Below, one piece after another: positions 23,481-33,759 of a DNA stretch of 64,000 nucleotides. The notes below the pieces were generated by a model. It worked only from the letters and a program-made list of their open reading frames with translations, was not told the DNA's origin and ran no database searches. Where the stretch lies: contig NC_071387.1 of NCBI RefSeq assembly GCF_022682495.2, positions 149,838,347 to 149,902,346 of the forward strand, given 5' to 3'. Each line of letters begins with the position of its first letter. The stretch's first letter is position 1. The position numbers and the translations under genes were made by a program. Source of the DNA: Desmodus rotundus (taxonomy: Eukaryota; Chordata; Mammalia; Chiroptera; Phyllostomidae).

Positions 23481-23689
23481 CTACAAAGAACTAATTCCAA
23501 AAAAGTTTTCAATCTTTGATTCTTTCCATGCAAGATTCAGACAACTCAGAGAATGTGATGATCCTCGTTTGAGTCATAGGCAGGGTACCTTGATTAATAG
23601 TTTCCGGGGCACATCATAGAAGGGGTAGGAGTGGGGTGGGGAACAGGAGGAATAATTCTTCAAAGACTTAGAAGAAAACTAGATTTCAA

Positions 23690-23880
23690 TGCTTGCTCAG
23701 CCACTCATTAACTGGTTATCTCGGGTAAATTTATGGGGCTTTCTGAACTTCAGTTTTTGCATTGCTCAAATAGAAAAAGTCAGAGCTGCCTAATGGGGAT
23801 ACTATGCTGACTGATTAAGTTATAAATGGAGCACTTAATGTGTCTTTAATGCTCAATATACACATATGTTAGTTCCCTCC
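23690..23880 (+). repeat. MIR SINE
   Basis: 'cagccactcattaactggtt', 'aacttcagtttttgcattg' and 'aatggggatactatgctga' follow the MIR order. Confidence 0.75.
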
Positions 23881-24517
23881 CTTATTTTTCTTAAATATGG
23901 CAGGACATCTGCTGATTTGCTGTGTAAGTCTGTCACACAGAGTTTACTTTTAAATACAAAATAATACACAACTTGTACTATGTGGACACGTTATACTATC
24001 ACAGTGTTTTCTATACTAGGCAATTGTCTGACATCAAAGGAATAACAGACTTTGAGTCTGACTTAAATGAATAACTCTTGGAAAATCCTCCTGGACAAAG
24101 TTCAGGTCAGGATTGGACATTTGAGTTCTGGAGAGTATAACATCTCAGTGACAATACTGCTCATAATTCTAAGAGCCCCAAAGGAGCCTCCTGTTCGCTA
24201 AACACAAATAGACATGTTCCTCTGTAAGGTCTCCCACCCCATGGCTTGGATCTGGGATTTTAACTGGGATATTTGGTCTTTGAACCCCTCGAAATTATAA
24301 GTGAAAATGTGCACACACACATAAATGGGAAATCACTGCTTCAACCAAACAGAAGGAAGACAACCCCCAACTGGCCACTGCAAAGAGCAATAGCCACTTT
24401 CAAAATTCTCCTTCCTTTCAGACAGTCTCAATACCCATCATCTACTGTGTATCCCACTAACATCTACAACAAAAATAACAATAAGAACCACCAACAAAAT
24501 AAAAATACAACCTACCG
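23881..24517. other. unassigned stretch
   Basis: No gene recognised. The 89-codon frame at 24,273-24,542 ends in Asn/Lys-rich low-complexity sequence and runs into the L1. Confidence 0.3.
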
Positions 24518-24607
24518 AATGGTGAGAGATATCCACAAATGATATATCTAATAGGTGTTGATATCCAAAATATATAAAGAACTCATACAACTCAACAGAT
24601 GTCAACT
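24518..24607 (+). mobile_element. L1 ORF2 fragment, left of a nested insertion
   Basis: 'gttgatatccaaaatatata' and 'aagaactcatacaactcaac' are L1 ORF2 sequence. It resumes at about 24,746. Confidence 0.8.
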
Positions 24608-24745
24608 AAAGGGTTAGGAAGGGGTTAGGGGTGGAGGACTGAGTAAAAAAGAAAAAGGACTCATGGACATGGACTACAGTGTAGTGATTGCAGGGGAGGC
24701 ATTATAAAGAGACTAAATGGTAACTGAAAAAATACAATTAAAAAA
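24608..24745 (+). mobile_element. nested younger L1 3'-end insertion
   Basis: A short L1 3' UTR ('catggacatggactacagtg', G-rich stretch, 'actaaatggtaactg', A-rich tail) interrupts the older L1. A TSD is not clear. Ends are approximate. Confidence 0.7.
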
Positions 24746-25665
24746 GTTAAAAAAATCCTATTAAATTATGGACAGATGACATGAATAGACATTTCTCCAA
24801 AGAGGACATACGGATGGCCAATAGACATATGAAAAGATGCTCAGTGTCACTAATCATCAAAGAAATGCAAATCAAAATCACAGTGAAATACTTCCTCACA
24901 CCTTTCAGAATGGCTATCATCAAAAAGTCAACCAATAACAGGTGTTGATGAAGATGTACAAAAAAGAGAACTCTGGTGCACTGTGGGTGGGATTATAAAT
25001 TCACGCATCCACTATGGAAAACAGTGTGACCATTCCTCCCAAAATTAAAAATAGAACTATCATAGAACACAGTAACTCCACTTCTGGGTATTTATCTGAA
25101 GAAAATGAAAACACTAATTTTAAAAGGTATGTGTACCCCTCCCCTACATTCATTGCAGCATTATATACAATAGCCAAGATATGGAAGAACACTAGGTATC
25201 CACCAATAGATGACTAGATAAAGAAGATGTGGCATATGCTCACAAAAGAACGTTACCCAGCAATAAAAAAATAAGGAAATCTTGCCATTTGTGACAGCTT
25301 GGATGGACCTAGAGGGTATTATGCTAAGTGAAATAAGTCAGACAAAGACAAATATATGATTTCACTAATATATGAAATCTGAAAAATAAAACAAAACAAA
25401 CTCATAGAAACATAGAACAAACTGATGATTGCCAGAGGAGAGGTGGGTGGAGGTATGGGGGAAAAAGGTACAAACTTCCAGTCATAAAATAAATAATCCG
25501 TAGAGATGTAACGTATAAAGTCAATAATATCATAATAACTGCAGTGACAGATGGTTGCTAAATTTAGTATGATGATCACATTGTAAGGTATATAAATGTT
25601 GAATCACTATGTTGTACACCTGAAACTAATACTGTATGCCAACTACACTTCAATAAAAAAGTTTT
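24746..25665 (+). mobile_element. L1 (L1MA-like) ORF2 3' part and 3' UTR
   Basis: About 0.9 kb of LINE-1: 'gacatttctccaaagaggac', 'caaatcaaaatcacagtga', 'gaatggctatcatcaaaaag', the codons of the ORF2 C-terminal domain (open frame 25,014-25,217 with 'NSTSGYLSEENENTN' and 'IAALYTIAKIWKN'), then a 3' UTR ending 'tgtacacctgaaactaata' and 'cttcaataaaaaa'. Stops and shifts break ORF2. It shares its 3' UTR with 238-455. Confidence 0.93.
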
Positions 25666-26364
25666 TAAGTATCAGCAAGTCCATAATACACAGAAAGTAC
25701 GTTGATTCATTTGAAAGAGACAGGCAGAGAAAAGTAGGACAAAGGCTAGCCAGCAAAGTCGCTGAAAACTGAGAGTGACAGTCCTGGCACCAGGAGAATG
25801 ATGGATCAGGTGAGGGCTCTGGTACAGGAAGTGCTGGCAGAACTTTCAGGAAAGTGGGAGTGCCACTGGTGAATGGGAGGTATATCCAGGAATAGGCATG
25901 AGAAGGATGGAACCTGGGGAACTGGTTCAGGTCGAGGCACTGCTATGGGATGCTAGATAAGTGACCCTACAATTGGAGAAACACCTAAGAGACCTGAGAA
26001 GGGGTGGGACCAGAACAGGAGAAAAAGATGGGGTCTGAGGAAACAGTGAGGCTAGGAAAGGCATAGCTGTGGACTGAGATTAAAATGCAGTGCTGGTTTG
26101 GGGAACAGTTTGTTGTTAGGAAGTGGAGGGTAAGGTGGTCTTGAGAAGAGACTCTGCAAGAGTTAGGAGAAGGCAAAGTGAAAACTTGGTCAGAATGAAG
26201 AGATGAAAGCTGTATATTGGGTGGGAGCTGAGAAGAGGTATAAGGTATGTGACTAGTGGGTCATGACCTTGGCCTAAGGCAAAAGAACTTCTGTACACCA
26301 CCAATGAATCCTTAACTGCAAGCACCAGTGACCCTTAGCTCTAACCCTACTGTGTCCACACTGA
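25666..26364. other. unassigned purine-rich stretch
   Basis: G/A-rich plus strand (about 25,720-26,260). Open frames on the minus strand here are C/T-rich shadows. No gene. Confidence 0.35.
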
Positions 26365-26513
26365 TGTGCTGCAGACATCTTAAATTCAATGTATTTAAAA
26401 ACAAATTAAAATGTTTTAGCCCCACCTTTTAGCTCCTCCCATTTTCCTTATCTTGGTCACAGCATTTCTAATCACCCATTTGCTAAATGAGAAACCTTGG
26501 AGTCAGTTTTAAT
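26365..26513 (+). repeat. L2 LINE fragment
   Basis: 'cattttccttatcttggtc', 'aatcacccatttgctaaatg' and 'aaccttggagtcag' follow L2 ORF order. Confidence 0.55.
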
Positions 26514-26604
26514 TCTGGAGTAGGCATGTCTGTCTGTAGGCATGTCTCTCTATGGCCATACCACCCTGAACGGGCCCGATCTGGTCTGGAGTAGGCATGT
26601 CTGT
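26514..26604. repeat. 20-bp direct repeat flanking a 51-bp insert
   Basis: TCTGGAGTAGGCATGTCTGT occurs perfectly at 26,514-26,533 and 26,585-26,604. The 51 bp between them holds a 5S rRNA fragment. The repeat looks like a target-site duplication, but no A-tail is present. Confidence 0.9.
26549..26588 (+). pseudogene. 5S rRNA 5'-half fragment
   Basis: About 40 nt matching the first third of vertebrate 5S rRNA with three substitutions, including 'ggccataccaccctgaacg'. 5S rRNA is the small RNA of the large ribosomal subunit and is made by RNA polymerase III. Only the 5' part is present: the internal promoter (A box, intermediate element and C box, beyond about nt 50) is absent, so this cannot be a working gene. 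The match ends at the start of the right-hand copy of the 20-bp direct repeat (shared bases 'tctg'). Confidence 0.85.
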
Positions 26605-27109
26605 AGCCACCAGCATCCTGTGAACATCTATGCTACATTTGAGAAATTCCACAGACCTCCTAGAGTGGAAGCCAGGACCTCCCTTCCCCAGCCTCGCTTG
26701 CAGACAGAGGCAGGCTTCTGACCCACTGAGGAAACCAGAGCTGTACAGCATCTGCTTGCTTGAGGCTGGAGGTAAGGTGTGCAGTTTGGGGCGAGCAGTG
26801 GTGGAGGTTCTGGCATCCTACGCCCAGCCATCAGAGGTCACCCGTGGTGTGCTCTGGAGTGCCCAGTGGTGCTAACAGTGGACTCTTCATTGTAGGGGCC
26901 CCATGGTGTGGTACAAGCATGGCTGCATGGATCCCCAGCCTGACTCTGGATCTCCTGGAAATCTTGTAATCTAGAAACTACCCTTCCAGAGTCCTATTTC
27001 TACTTCACTGAGCTGAGGGTGTTCCTTTGCTTGCAGCTAAGCATCCTGACAACTAAGCACCCTGACAGTCACATTTCCAAAATGAATTACTAACTTTTGT
27101 CTTCTGGAC
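26605..27109. other. unassigned stretch
   Basis: Several overlapping 67-81 codon frames on both strands; none recognisable. No repeat family assigned. Confidence 0.3.
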
Positions 27110-27342
27110 TTACAGAATATTGTAACATTAAGTCCCTCCTTTTCATTTCCATTTCCATGACCTCATCTAGGTTCTGGCTTCGTCCGCTGCCCAGGCTCCC
27201 AGGCCCCCTTGCTGGAACACCTTGCAGCGTGGAGACCTCTGCTCACATCTCCTGCGGCACTCATCACTCCGCCATCTGTGCCTTAAAGAAACCTCCATAA
27301 CAGCACTTACCCCACCCCCCTGGAGTCATTTGTTAACATCAC
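27110..27342 (+). repeat. L2-like fragment, interrupted by an LTR
   Basis: C/T-rich L2-type sequence ('ccatttccatgacctcatc', then 'gtcatttgttaacatcac') running up to the MST LTR at 27,343. Confidence 0.45.
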
Positions 27343-27699
27343 TGTCTTCCTCCATCAGGCTGCTACCTAAACAAAATACCACAGACTGGGTAGCTTATAA
27401 AGAACAGAAATTTATTTCTCATAGTTCCGGAGGCTAGAAAACTGAGAGCAGGGTGCCAGCATGGTTGGGGCCTCTTCCAGCAGACAGACGTCTTGTTGGA
27501 CCCTCACATGGTGGGACGGCTGCGGGAGCGCTGTGGGCCTTTTTTATAAGAGCTCTCATCGAATTCAAGAAGGATCCACCCTCATGACATAATCACCTAC
27601 CAGAGGCCCCACTTCCTAATACCACATCACATTGGGCACTAGGACTTCAACATATGAATTTAGGGGTTGGGGGTGGACACACATATTCAGACCATAGCA
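27343..27699 (-). mobile_element. MaLR (MST-type) solo LTR
   Basis: 357 bp on the minus strand: starts TGTCTTCCTCCATCAGGC, then 'aaacaaaataccacagac', 'cagaaatttatttctcatag' and 'cctcatgacataatcaccta', ending ATTCAGACCATAGCA. Flanks ATCAC and GTCAC are a 5-bp duplication with one mismatch. Confidence 0.94.
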
Positions 27700-27734
27700 G
27701 TCACTGTTTCACCCATTAGCCTGGCAAGTCAAGT

Positions 27735-27880
27735 ATCATGGCTAAGTGGAAAGAGCAGTCACAGGTTGAAACACAACTTACTACCTGTGGAATTCTGGGA
27801 AATTCACTTAACCTCTCTAATTCTGAGTTTCCTTGGGATGATGAGAGTGATTACTTTAGTGGGAGCAAATTTAGCAAAGA
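27735..27880 (+). repeat. MIR SINE, 5' and core part
   Basis: 'acctgtggaattctggg', 'aattcacttaacctctct' and 'aattctgagtttccttggg' follow the MIR order. Confidence 0.75.
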
Positions 27881-28169
27881 ACTGAAGACAGGACTATTAC
27901 AGATTCCATTTCCTGGGGACTGCCACACAAGTGTCCATCTATCTACACCAGAACAGCTACAGAATCACCTGGAGCATGAGCTCAGGCTGGACTTAGGTCC
28001 TGCCTCCTCCAGGGCCAGCTTAGCGATGCCAAGAGGTGTGCCCTTCAGTCCCAGCTTCCCTGCCCGTGCAACTCCCTGTCCTTCCTGTGCCCCCTATAGT
28101 CCCCAGATATCACACTGCACTGGCTGGGCTTCACCACTGAGAACCTTTCCCACAGAGTGTGAGGACAAC
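27881..28169. other. unassigned, possible insertion inside a MIR
   Basis: A MIR-tail-like sequence follows at 28,170, so this 290 bp may have been inserted into one MIR. 'ctacagaatcacctggagc' (27,957-27,975) recalls MER5-type hAT elements, but the ends were not found. The 154-codon frame at 27,738-28,202 spans MIR and unrelated DNA and is not a gene. Confidence 0.3.
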
Positions 28170-28255
28170 AGCTGTGATAAGGGGCGTAAACACTTGGCGT
28201 AGAACCTAACACATGGCAAGCTTCACTCAGAAAAGAGTAACCATTATCATTATTC
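28170..28255 (+). repeat. MIR 3' tail-like fragment
   Basis: 'gaacctaacacatggcaag' followed by 'gtaaccattatcattattc' resembles the MIR/CORE-SINE 3' end. Confidence 0.4.
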
Positions 28256-28429
28256 ATTCTGAGAAGAGATGAATCTTCTTTGCATTCATCATATCCAAAC
28301 AGTAAGAGGCATGCAATTGCACTTGATAGAATTTTAGAGAATATATGAACTCATGAACAACTTCTATTTCTACTGGACCTAGGATGTTTTCCTCTCCCCA
28401 GTCCTTATCATTTGTTCATTTAGCAAAAC

Positions 28430-28686
28430 CCTAGTTAGCTTTGGCATCCATCACAAATTGCACCCCTTTGACAAAGCCTTCCTTGCTACCCACAGTCGTA
28501 ATTAATCATTCTTTCCTCTGGATTCCCAAAGCTGTTTACAGTTCAAACAGAACTTATCACAAAGTTCATGACTTGGTTTAGATATTTATTTATCTACTTA
28601 TTTAGGTAAGCATCTCTCTATTTAAACATTTATTCACTGAGGACAAGGTCTATGTTACTTTCCCTTATAAGATTCATACTACCTAC
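28430..28686 (+). repeat. L2 LINE, left part
   Basis: 'caaagccttccttgctaccc', 'cagaacttatcacaaag', 'ttatttatctacttatttag' and 'gaggacaaggtctatg' follow the L2 3' order. It continues at 29,121. Confidence 0.7.
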
Positions 28687-28688
28687 GC

Positions 28689-28989
28689 TGGTTAATTTTA
28701 TGTGTCAACTTAGCTAGGCCATGGTACCCAGATAGATGCTGCTGTGAAGGTATTTTTAGAAATGGGATTAACATTTAAATCTGCAATGAGGATGGGTCTC
28801 ATCCAACCAGTTGAAGGCCTTAATAGAAAAAAGACTGGCCTGCCCCCAGGCATGGAAGGCAGCGCTCAGACTGCCTTCAGACTAGGGCTGCAGGACCAAG
28901 TCTTCGCTGGGTCTCCAGGCTGCCAGCCCACCCTGCATACTGTGGACTTGCCATCCTGCACAATCCCACTCCTTTAAGTAAACCTAGAC

Positions 28990-29020
<31 letters not shown>

Positions 29021-29120
29021 TGATAGATACATAGATCGATCCTATGGGGGATGTGTGCGTGTATATCATGTGTATATACAGACATTTTATTCTGTTTCTC
29101 TGAGAACCTTGGCTAATACA
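28689..29120 (+). mobile_element. interspersed repeat of unnamed family, copy 1, inserted in L2
   Basis: Starts 'tggttaattttatgtgtcaa' and ends 'gagaaccttggctaataca'. Middle landmarks are 'aatgggattaacatttaaat' and 'caaccagttgaaggcctta'. A GACA/GATA microsatellite sits near its 3' end. A second copy is at 62,150-62,530, also with a microsatellite at that site. TG...CA ends suggest an LTR, but I cannot name the family. Confidence 0.7.
28984..29037 (+). repeat. (GACA)n/(GATA)n microsatellite
   Basis: Tetranucleotide run of GACA units that drifts into GATA units. Confidence 0.95.
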
Positions 29121-29190
29121 GTATCCCTAGAGGATGTGCCTTTCTATGGTAGGTGCTCAGCAAGAGCTCTATGAATAGATGGAGCTGGAA
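29121..29190 (+). repeat. L2 LINE, right part
   Basis: 'gtatccctagaggatgtgc' and 'ggtaggtgctcagcaagag' continue the L2 3' end. Confidence 0.6.
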
Positions 29191-29723
29191 GTGAATGGAT
29201 GAGGGGAATAGAAGATGGAAACTGTCAGAGAACGAGAAGCAATAGAGCACGGTGACAAAGAGTGAGGGGAAAGGCCTGGTGGGGTAGAACACCATCCTGA
29301 GGGTAAGGCTTCAGGACTCATACCCCCTATGCAGTTTTTCTGGACAAGGCCCAGGGCAGACACTGCCTGTTCAGTAATAAAGACAGAGGTTCTTTTGACT
29401 GCGCCTCCAAGAGACCAGGGTTCAGACAGGGCAATGGCAAAGAAACTCCGAGGCAGTGAGTCAGTGCCCACTAAATGCTGCTGCCTGGCTGAAAGGATGA
29501 CACAATTGTTTTCTAGGTGTGCACCTAAATTCATCAGCACAGCCAGTCACGACCTCCTGCCCTTACCATCCCGTGCTTCCCTTTTGGCTCGTCAAACCTG
29601 TCACGTTGCCAACATCTTCCCTCATACTCTCCCTGACACCATCATTCCCTCTGGTCACTGTGCACCCACTAGGGTAGCCTGTCCAGTGCTTTGTGCCTCC
29701 CGGCATTGCCCAGCCAGGGCCAC
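29191..29723. other. unassigned stretch
   Basis: Overlapping frames of up to 133 codons (29,329-29,730 plus; 29,169-29,540 minus) on opposite strands; none recognisable. Bases 29,288-29,308 are the apparent donor of a small insertion at 30,631-30,650. Confidence 0.35.
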
Positions 29724-29951
29724 AGAATAAGTGGCATAAATGGTAGGTAGAAAATAGACAGGGGGAGGGTAAGAATAGTGTAGGAAATGTAGAAGCCAAA
29801 GAACTTATATGTATGATCCACGGACATGAACTGTAGGGGGGGAATGTGGGAGGGAGAGGGTGGGCAGGATGGAGTGGAGTGAAGGGGAGGAAATGGGACA
29901 ACTGTAATAGCATAATCAATAAATATATCAAAAATAAAAAAATAAAAAAAG
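29724..29951 (+). mobile_element. young L1 3' UTR insertion
   Basis: Nearly the same sequence as 18,900-19,132 ('aaaatagacagggggaggg', 'gaatagtgtaggaaatgtag', G-rich stretch, 'aataaatatatcaaaaa'). 5'-truncated. A TSD is not clear (weak 'gcca' on both sides). Minus-strand frames of 103-137 codons here are shadows. Confidence 0.92.
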
Positions 29952-30838
29952 CCATCGTACTCTCCAGACTCTGCAAACACAGGAACTGCGTGAGCAGGTT
30001 TTTGAAAGGGAACCCTATAAAACGTGGTCAGTAATTACATCGCTGTTTTCCCTCCTGTTGAAAAATGGCAGGCTGCTAAGTGGTTTGGAGCTCGTCAGTG
30101 TTTAAGATTAGAGGGAGTTGAATATAAACCTCACATTACTTCTAGAGAATGAAAAAGATAGGACCTTAAATAGTCCCCATAGCTTACGGGGAGGAGGGGG
30201 TGACTGTCAGTCATTATTGCTACTTTTATATTTGTAAATAGGTGAAAGGTCTCTAGAGCTTTTTAAAGAGAAAATATGCTCATTTTAAAGTGAGCCAATT
30301 TAAGAAAGATCCAGTGTAGCAAAACAGATGAATTAGCAAGTGTTTCTTCACATGATAAAAGAATTCTTCACTCCAAAAGCAATTAAGACAGTCTCTATGA
30401 TTATTAATGGTTTAAAACTCTACCTCAAATGTGCTTCTAATTATCCATCAGAAAAGTATTTCTGTTATTGAAGGGTCCCAGTTACTATTTAGAGGCCAAT
30501 TTAGCATTCATGTTGCATTATTTAAAACCTGTATTTACTGGAAGCCTATCTTGGGCAAAGGATTTCCTACACGTACACAAATAGGCCTCTTGTCAGGCTG
30601 AACGGTAAAAGGAAAATTAAAAGTAAATAACACCATCCTGAGGGTAAGGTAAAGTAAATAAAGAATGCAACCTTAAGAATGAGATTACTTGAGATTCAAA
30701 ATACTATGACATTTTTATGTGCCCATTTTTACAGCATTAGCTTTAAACAAAAATTAGTACCTGATATTATACAAGCCTTCAATATATAATTGGTTCATTC
30801 TACAGGTACATTTTGATTATCTAATGCCTCTGAAGCAT
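29952..30838. other. low-repeat AT-rich stretch
   Basis: No repeat recognised. The sequence looks unique and could hold conserved non-coding elements (for example 30,260-30,550). It contains the small templated insertion at 30,631-30,650. Confidence 0.3.
30620..30661. repeat. 11-bp direct repeat around a 20-bp insert copied from 29.3 kb
   Basis: AAAGTAAATAA occurs at 30,620-30,630 and 30,651-30,661. The insert between them matches 29,288-29,308 over 21 nt, counting the shared AA edge. Confidence 0.85.
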
Positions 30839-33260
30839 CGTGCTGTCTTCTAAAGCGGATATAAAATGGCTGATATTTTCCCTCCCGGAATGCGGGAGAA
30901 GTAAGCCATCACGTGAAGCCCTTGAGAAATGAGGTTAGAGATCCCGTGGTGCCACACCGAAAGTCACGGTCAGTCCCACAGGAAGGGGAGACCAAGATGG
31001 GCTAAAGTAGGAGATGAGACTTGAGCTAGCTATTCGGGGAGAGATAGATGAGAGGAAGAAGGGCAAGAATTTGTATCCAAACTAGCTTAAAACAAGCCCA
31101 CGAAAGGTCTTAAAATGGGACCAAAAAGGTAGAGAGGTGTAAAAAGAAGCAATGGAAGTAGTCAGAGAAACAACCATCAAACAGCAAGCTCTGGGAACAA
31201 ACGGAACAGTACAGAGTCGGAGGGCAGAACAGAGTCTGAAACCCTGACAGCTCAAACTCCACAACAGCGAAAACCCCAGTCAGGCTGGGGCACACTAAGA
31301 GGACTCACTGTAACTTGACAGTGTCCAGGTGACAGCTAAACCTGTTTTAATGAGGGAAGTAGTTTGGAAGTCACAGAACAGTTTTTCTTCTCCCTTCATT
31401 AATCTGCCAGCCCTAGCAGTTTTTGGTCACAAAATGCTTAACAAAGTGATGAGAGAAGTGTAAGTGTTCGAGCTTGTTCTCGTCCTCATCACACTCTTAG
31501 GCCTTCTCTCGACCTCCGTAAGGGTCTCCTCAATAAAGCTCCTAACTCCACTGAATTCTCCTTCAGCTGCTGGAAACTCTGGCCATGGGCACCCCAGGGA
31601 CAGTATGGGCTATTTCATTAACTCAGTGAGGTGACAGATTTTGAGAAATATCAGCCCGTTAACTGCCTTAGAACTAAGTTCCACAGCAGAGGCAGAGATA
31701 AGAGGCACCCTGTCACAAAGAGAATCCCCCTCTGGCACCAAGCGGGGGGCTGAAGGAGAGTGAAGGACCCAGGGCTAGAGGGTCGAGGACAAGCCACTTT
31801 GTATATAGTTAATATGACAGTTATATTTCTACAACATAATATCTTTTAATTGAATAGCAATTTACACTTTAAATAATTATGTCCCTTACCTTGCCTCATG
31901 CTCTAAATGCTTTCAAATGAAAGATTCACTGATATACTTTCAAAGATTCAAGAAGTAGTGATAACGAAAGCAAAAAAGTTACCTGCGTTCAAGGTTTACA
32001 TCAAGAAAAAAATGTACTGCCCCTCTCGTCAAATACAAACCCTTTCAATTTGCTCATTAGGGATCTTTTAAAAAATATTTTTGATGAAAACTGTATCTAA
32101 AAAGTATTGATAGCCCAAGCTGGTGTACCTCAGTGGATTAAGCACTGGCCTGCAAACCAAAGGGTTGCCAGTTCGATTCCCAGTCAGGGCACATGCCAGA
32201 ATTGAGGGCCAGGCCCCTGGTGGGGGAACACGCATTGGTGTTTCTCTCCCTCTCTTTCTCTCTCCCTTTCCCTCTGTCTAAAAATAAATAAAATCTTTTT
32301 TAAAAAAAGTATTGATAACGGGAATAACAAGTACCAAAAGACAATTATTAGCCTTTTAAAAATGCACTCCCTAACGTACAGCTGTCGCTGACGAGGAAAG
32401 TCAGTGGGGAGAGGGCAGGGGGCTGTGCAAGGGGCAGGTCTGACCCGGCTGTTTCTGTGGAGCCGTTTGTTAACGTCTATGCTTTCAACGCTGTCTCACT
32501 TACCGTGGAAGGAAGATACTAGCATAGGTGTCCCTGAGGGCAAGAATCAGAGGCAAAAAACAATTCCCAGAAAAGGGAATTTCACACCTTTCTGAGAAAT
32601 TAGACTGGGTTATTTCAGGAAACTATAGACTTACGATTATTTGAATAGTTAGGCAGATGGGTCTTTTCCCCTGAAGGCCACGTAACACAAACCACGACAG
32701 TAAATATCACTTGTGGAGATCAGGCAGAATGAGAAGAAGTTTTACGAACGCAGCGAACTCTAGACAGCACCGAAACGTTCACCACAATAACTATCCCCGC
32801 GATCAGGGTTTGAAGCACATTCTGGAATTACCAAAGACTGAAGTCTTTAAATTTAATCAACATCGACTTACTAAAAGTAAAAAAGTGAAATCTTTCTAAG
32901 AGCCGTAATTGCATACTTCGCCCATCGTTTACCGGCTGTCTGCAGTACTCTAATGCCATCTTATCTGCAACATGATTTAACCAAAGCTAGCTTCGAGCAA
33001 AGCAACCTAAATAAAGGCTTAAGACCCTGGGTTTAGGAGGGTCTCTCACATTCTCCACTCCCTGACATAATCTCTACTCGACATTCACTATCGTCCATGG
33101 TAGCAGGAGGCAAGACAACACGTCTGGCTTCCAACTACCAACTGGTCCAAAGCATTAAGAACTACGAAAGTCAAAGCAGCAAAACTACTGTTCCTTTACT
33201 TCCATTTTTTTCTCATTCTCATCGCCAATAGACACACAAATCTAGGTTACTTAAAACCCT
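30839..33260. other. CpG-retaining block, no gene recognised
   Basis: Apart from one Ves insertion (32,113-32,303) I see no repeat. CpG dinucleotides are frequent at only moderate G+C. I counted about 21 in 32,620-33,260, near the number expected from base composition, whereas bulk mammalian DNA keeps roughly a fifth of it. Clusters include 'tacgaacgcagcgaac' (about 32,742-32,757) and 'ttcgcccatcgtttaccgg' (32,918-32,936). Open frames are short (60-63 codons). It could be a hypomethylated regulatory region, a first exon of an unrecognised transcript, or DNA of recent origin. Confidence 0.5.
32113..32303 (+). mobile_element. Ves-type SINE with 14-bp TSD
   Basis: Full copy with B box GGTTGCCAGTTCGATTCCC in 32,162-32,180, a C/T-rich body and an A-rich tail. 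The duplication AAAAAGTATTGATA is perfect at 32,099-32,112 and 32,304-32,317. Confidence 0.96.
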
Positions 33261-33489
33261 TTAACAGTTAAATCTATTTTGAAGAAGTTAACAAGTTAAA
33301 TTACTCCTGTCTTCACCTGAAGAGAAGCCACAAGGACCATCAGCCCAGCTTTCCCACAGGTAAGGACCACGCACTGTGTAGGACGCCTTTACCCACAGTT
33401 TCACAGACTCAGCTCAAACTAAGGCTGGACTGGGAAACAGCAAACACATACTATCTTGTGTTCCAAAAGCCTTTATAACAGCATTATAC

Positions 33490-33680
33490 AGTAGGAGGCA
33501 GAATGATGAACCTCAAAACCGAGCTTTACAGCCACTTGTGTGAACTGAGCAACACATCTAACTTTTCTGTGCCTCAGTTTCCTCATCTGTAAACTGGGAA
33601 TGGTAGGTAGCTACGTCCCAGGGTTGTTGAAAGAATTAAATAAAATAAGGCATGTAAGGTGCCTACTACAGCCCCCAACT
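33490..33680 (+). repeat. MIR SINE
   Basis: Well preserved MIR: 'ttctgtgcctcagtttcc', 'tcatctgtaaactgggaat', 'cagggttgttgaaagaatt' and 'aaggcatgtaaggtgcct'. Confidence 0.92.
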
Positions 33681-33759
33681 AAATAAGACCATACATCAGG
33701 AATGAATATTGAAATTGAGTTGTATGTCTGTGTGCAATGAGATGGAATGGGGTTCACTG

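Noticed and set aside
27738..28202. 154-codon plus-strand frame
   Set aside because: It spans a MIR fragment and unrelated DNA; there is no recognisable protein pattern.
29690..29715. Ves-like 'cagccagggcc' before the young L1
   Set aside because: Only about 11 bases match; likely chance.
32620..33260. mitochondrial DNA insertion (NUMT) as the cause of the CpG-rich block
   Set aside because: No recognisable mitochondrial rRNA, tRNA or protein sequence on either strand.
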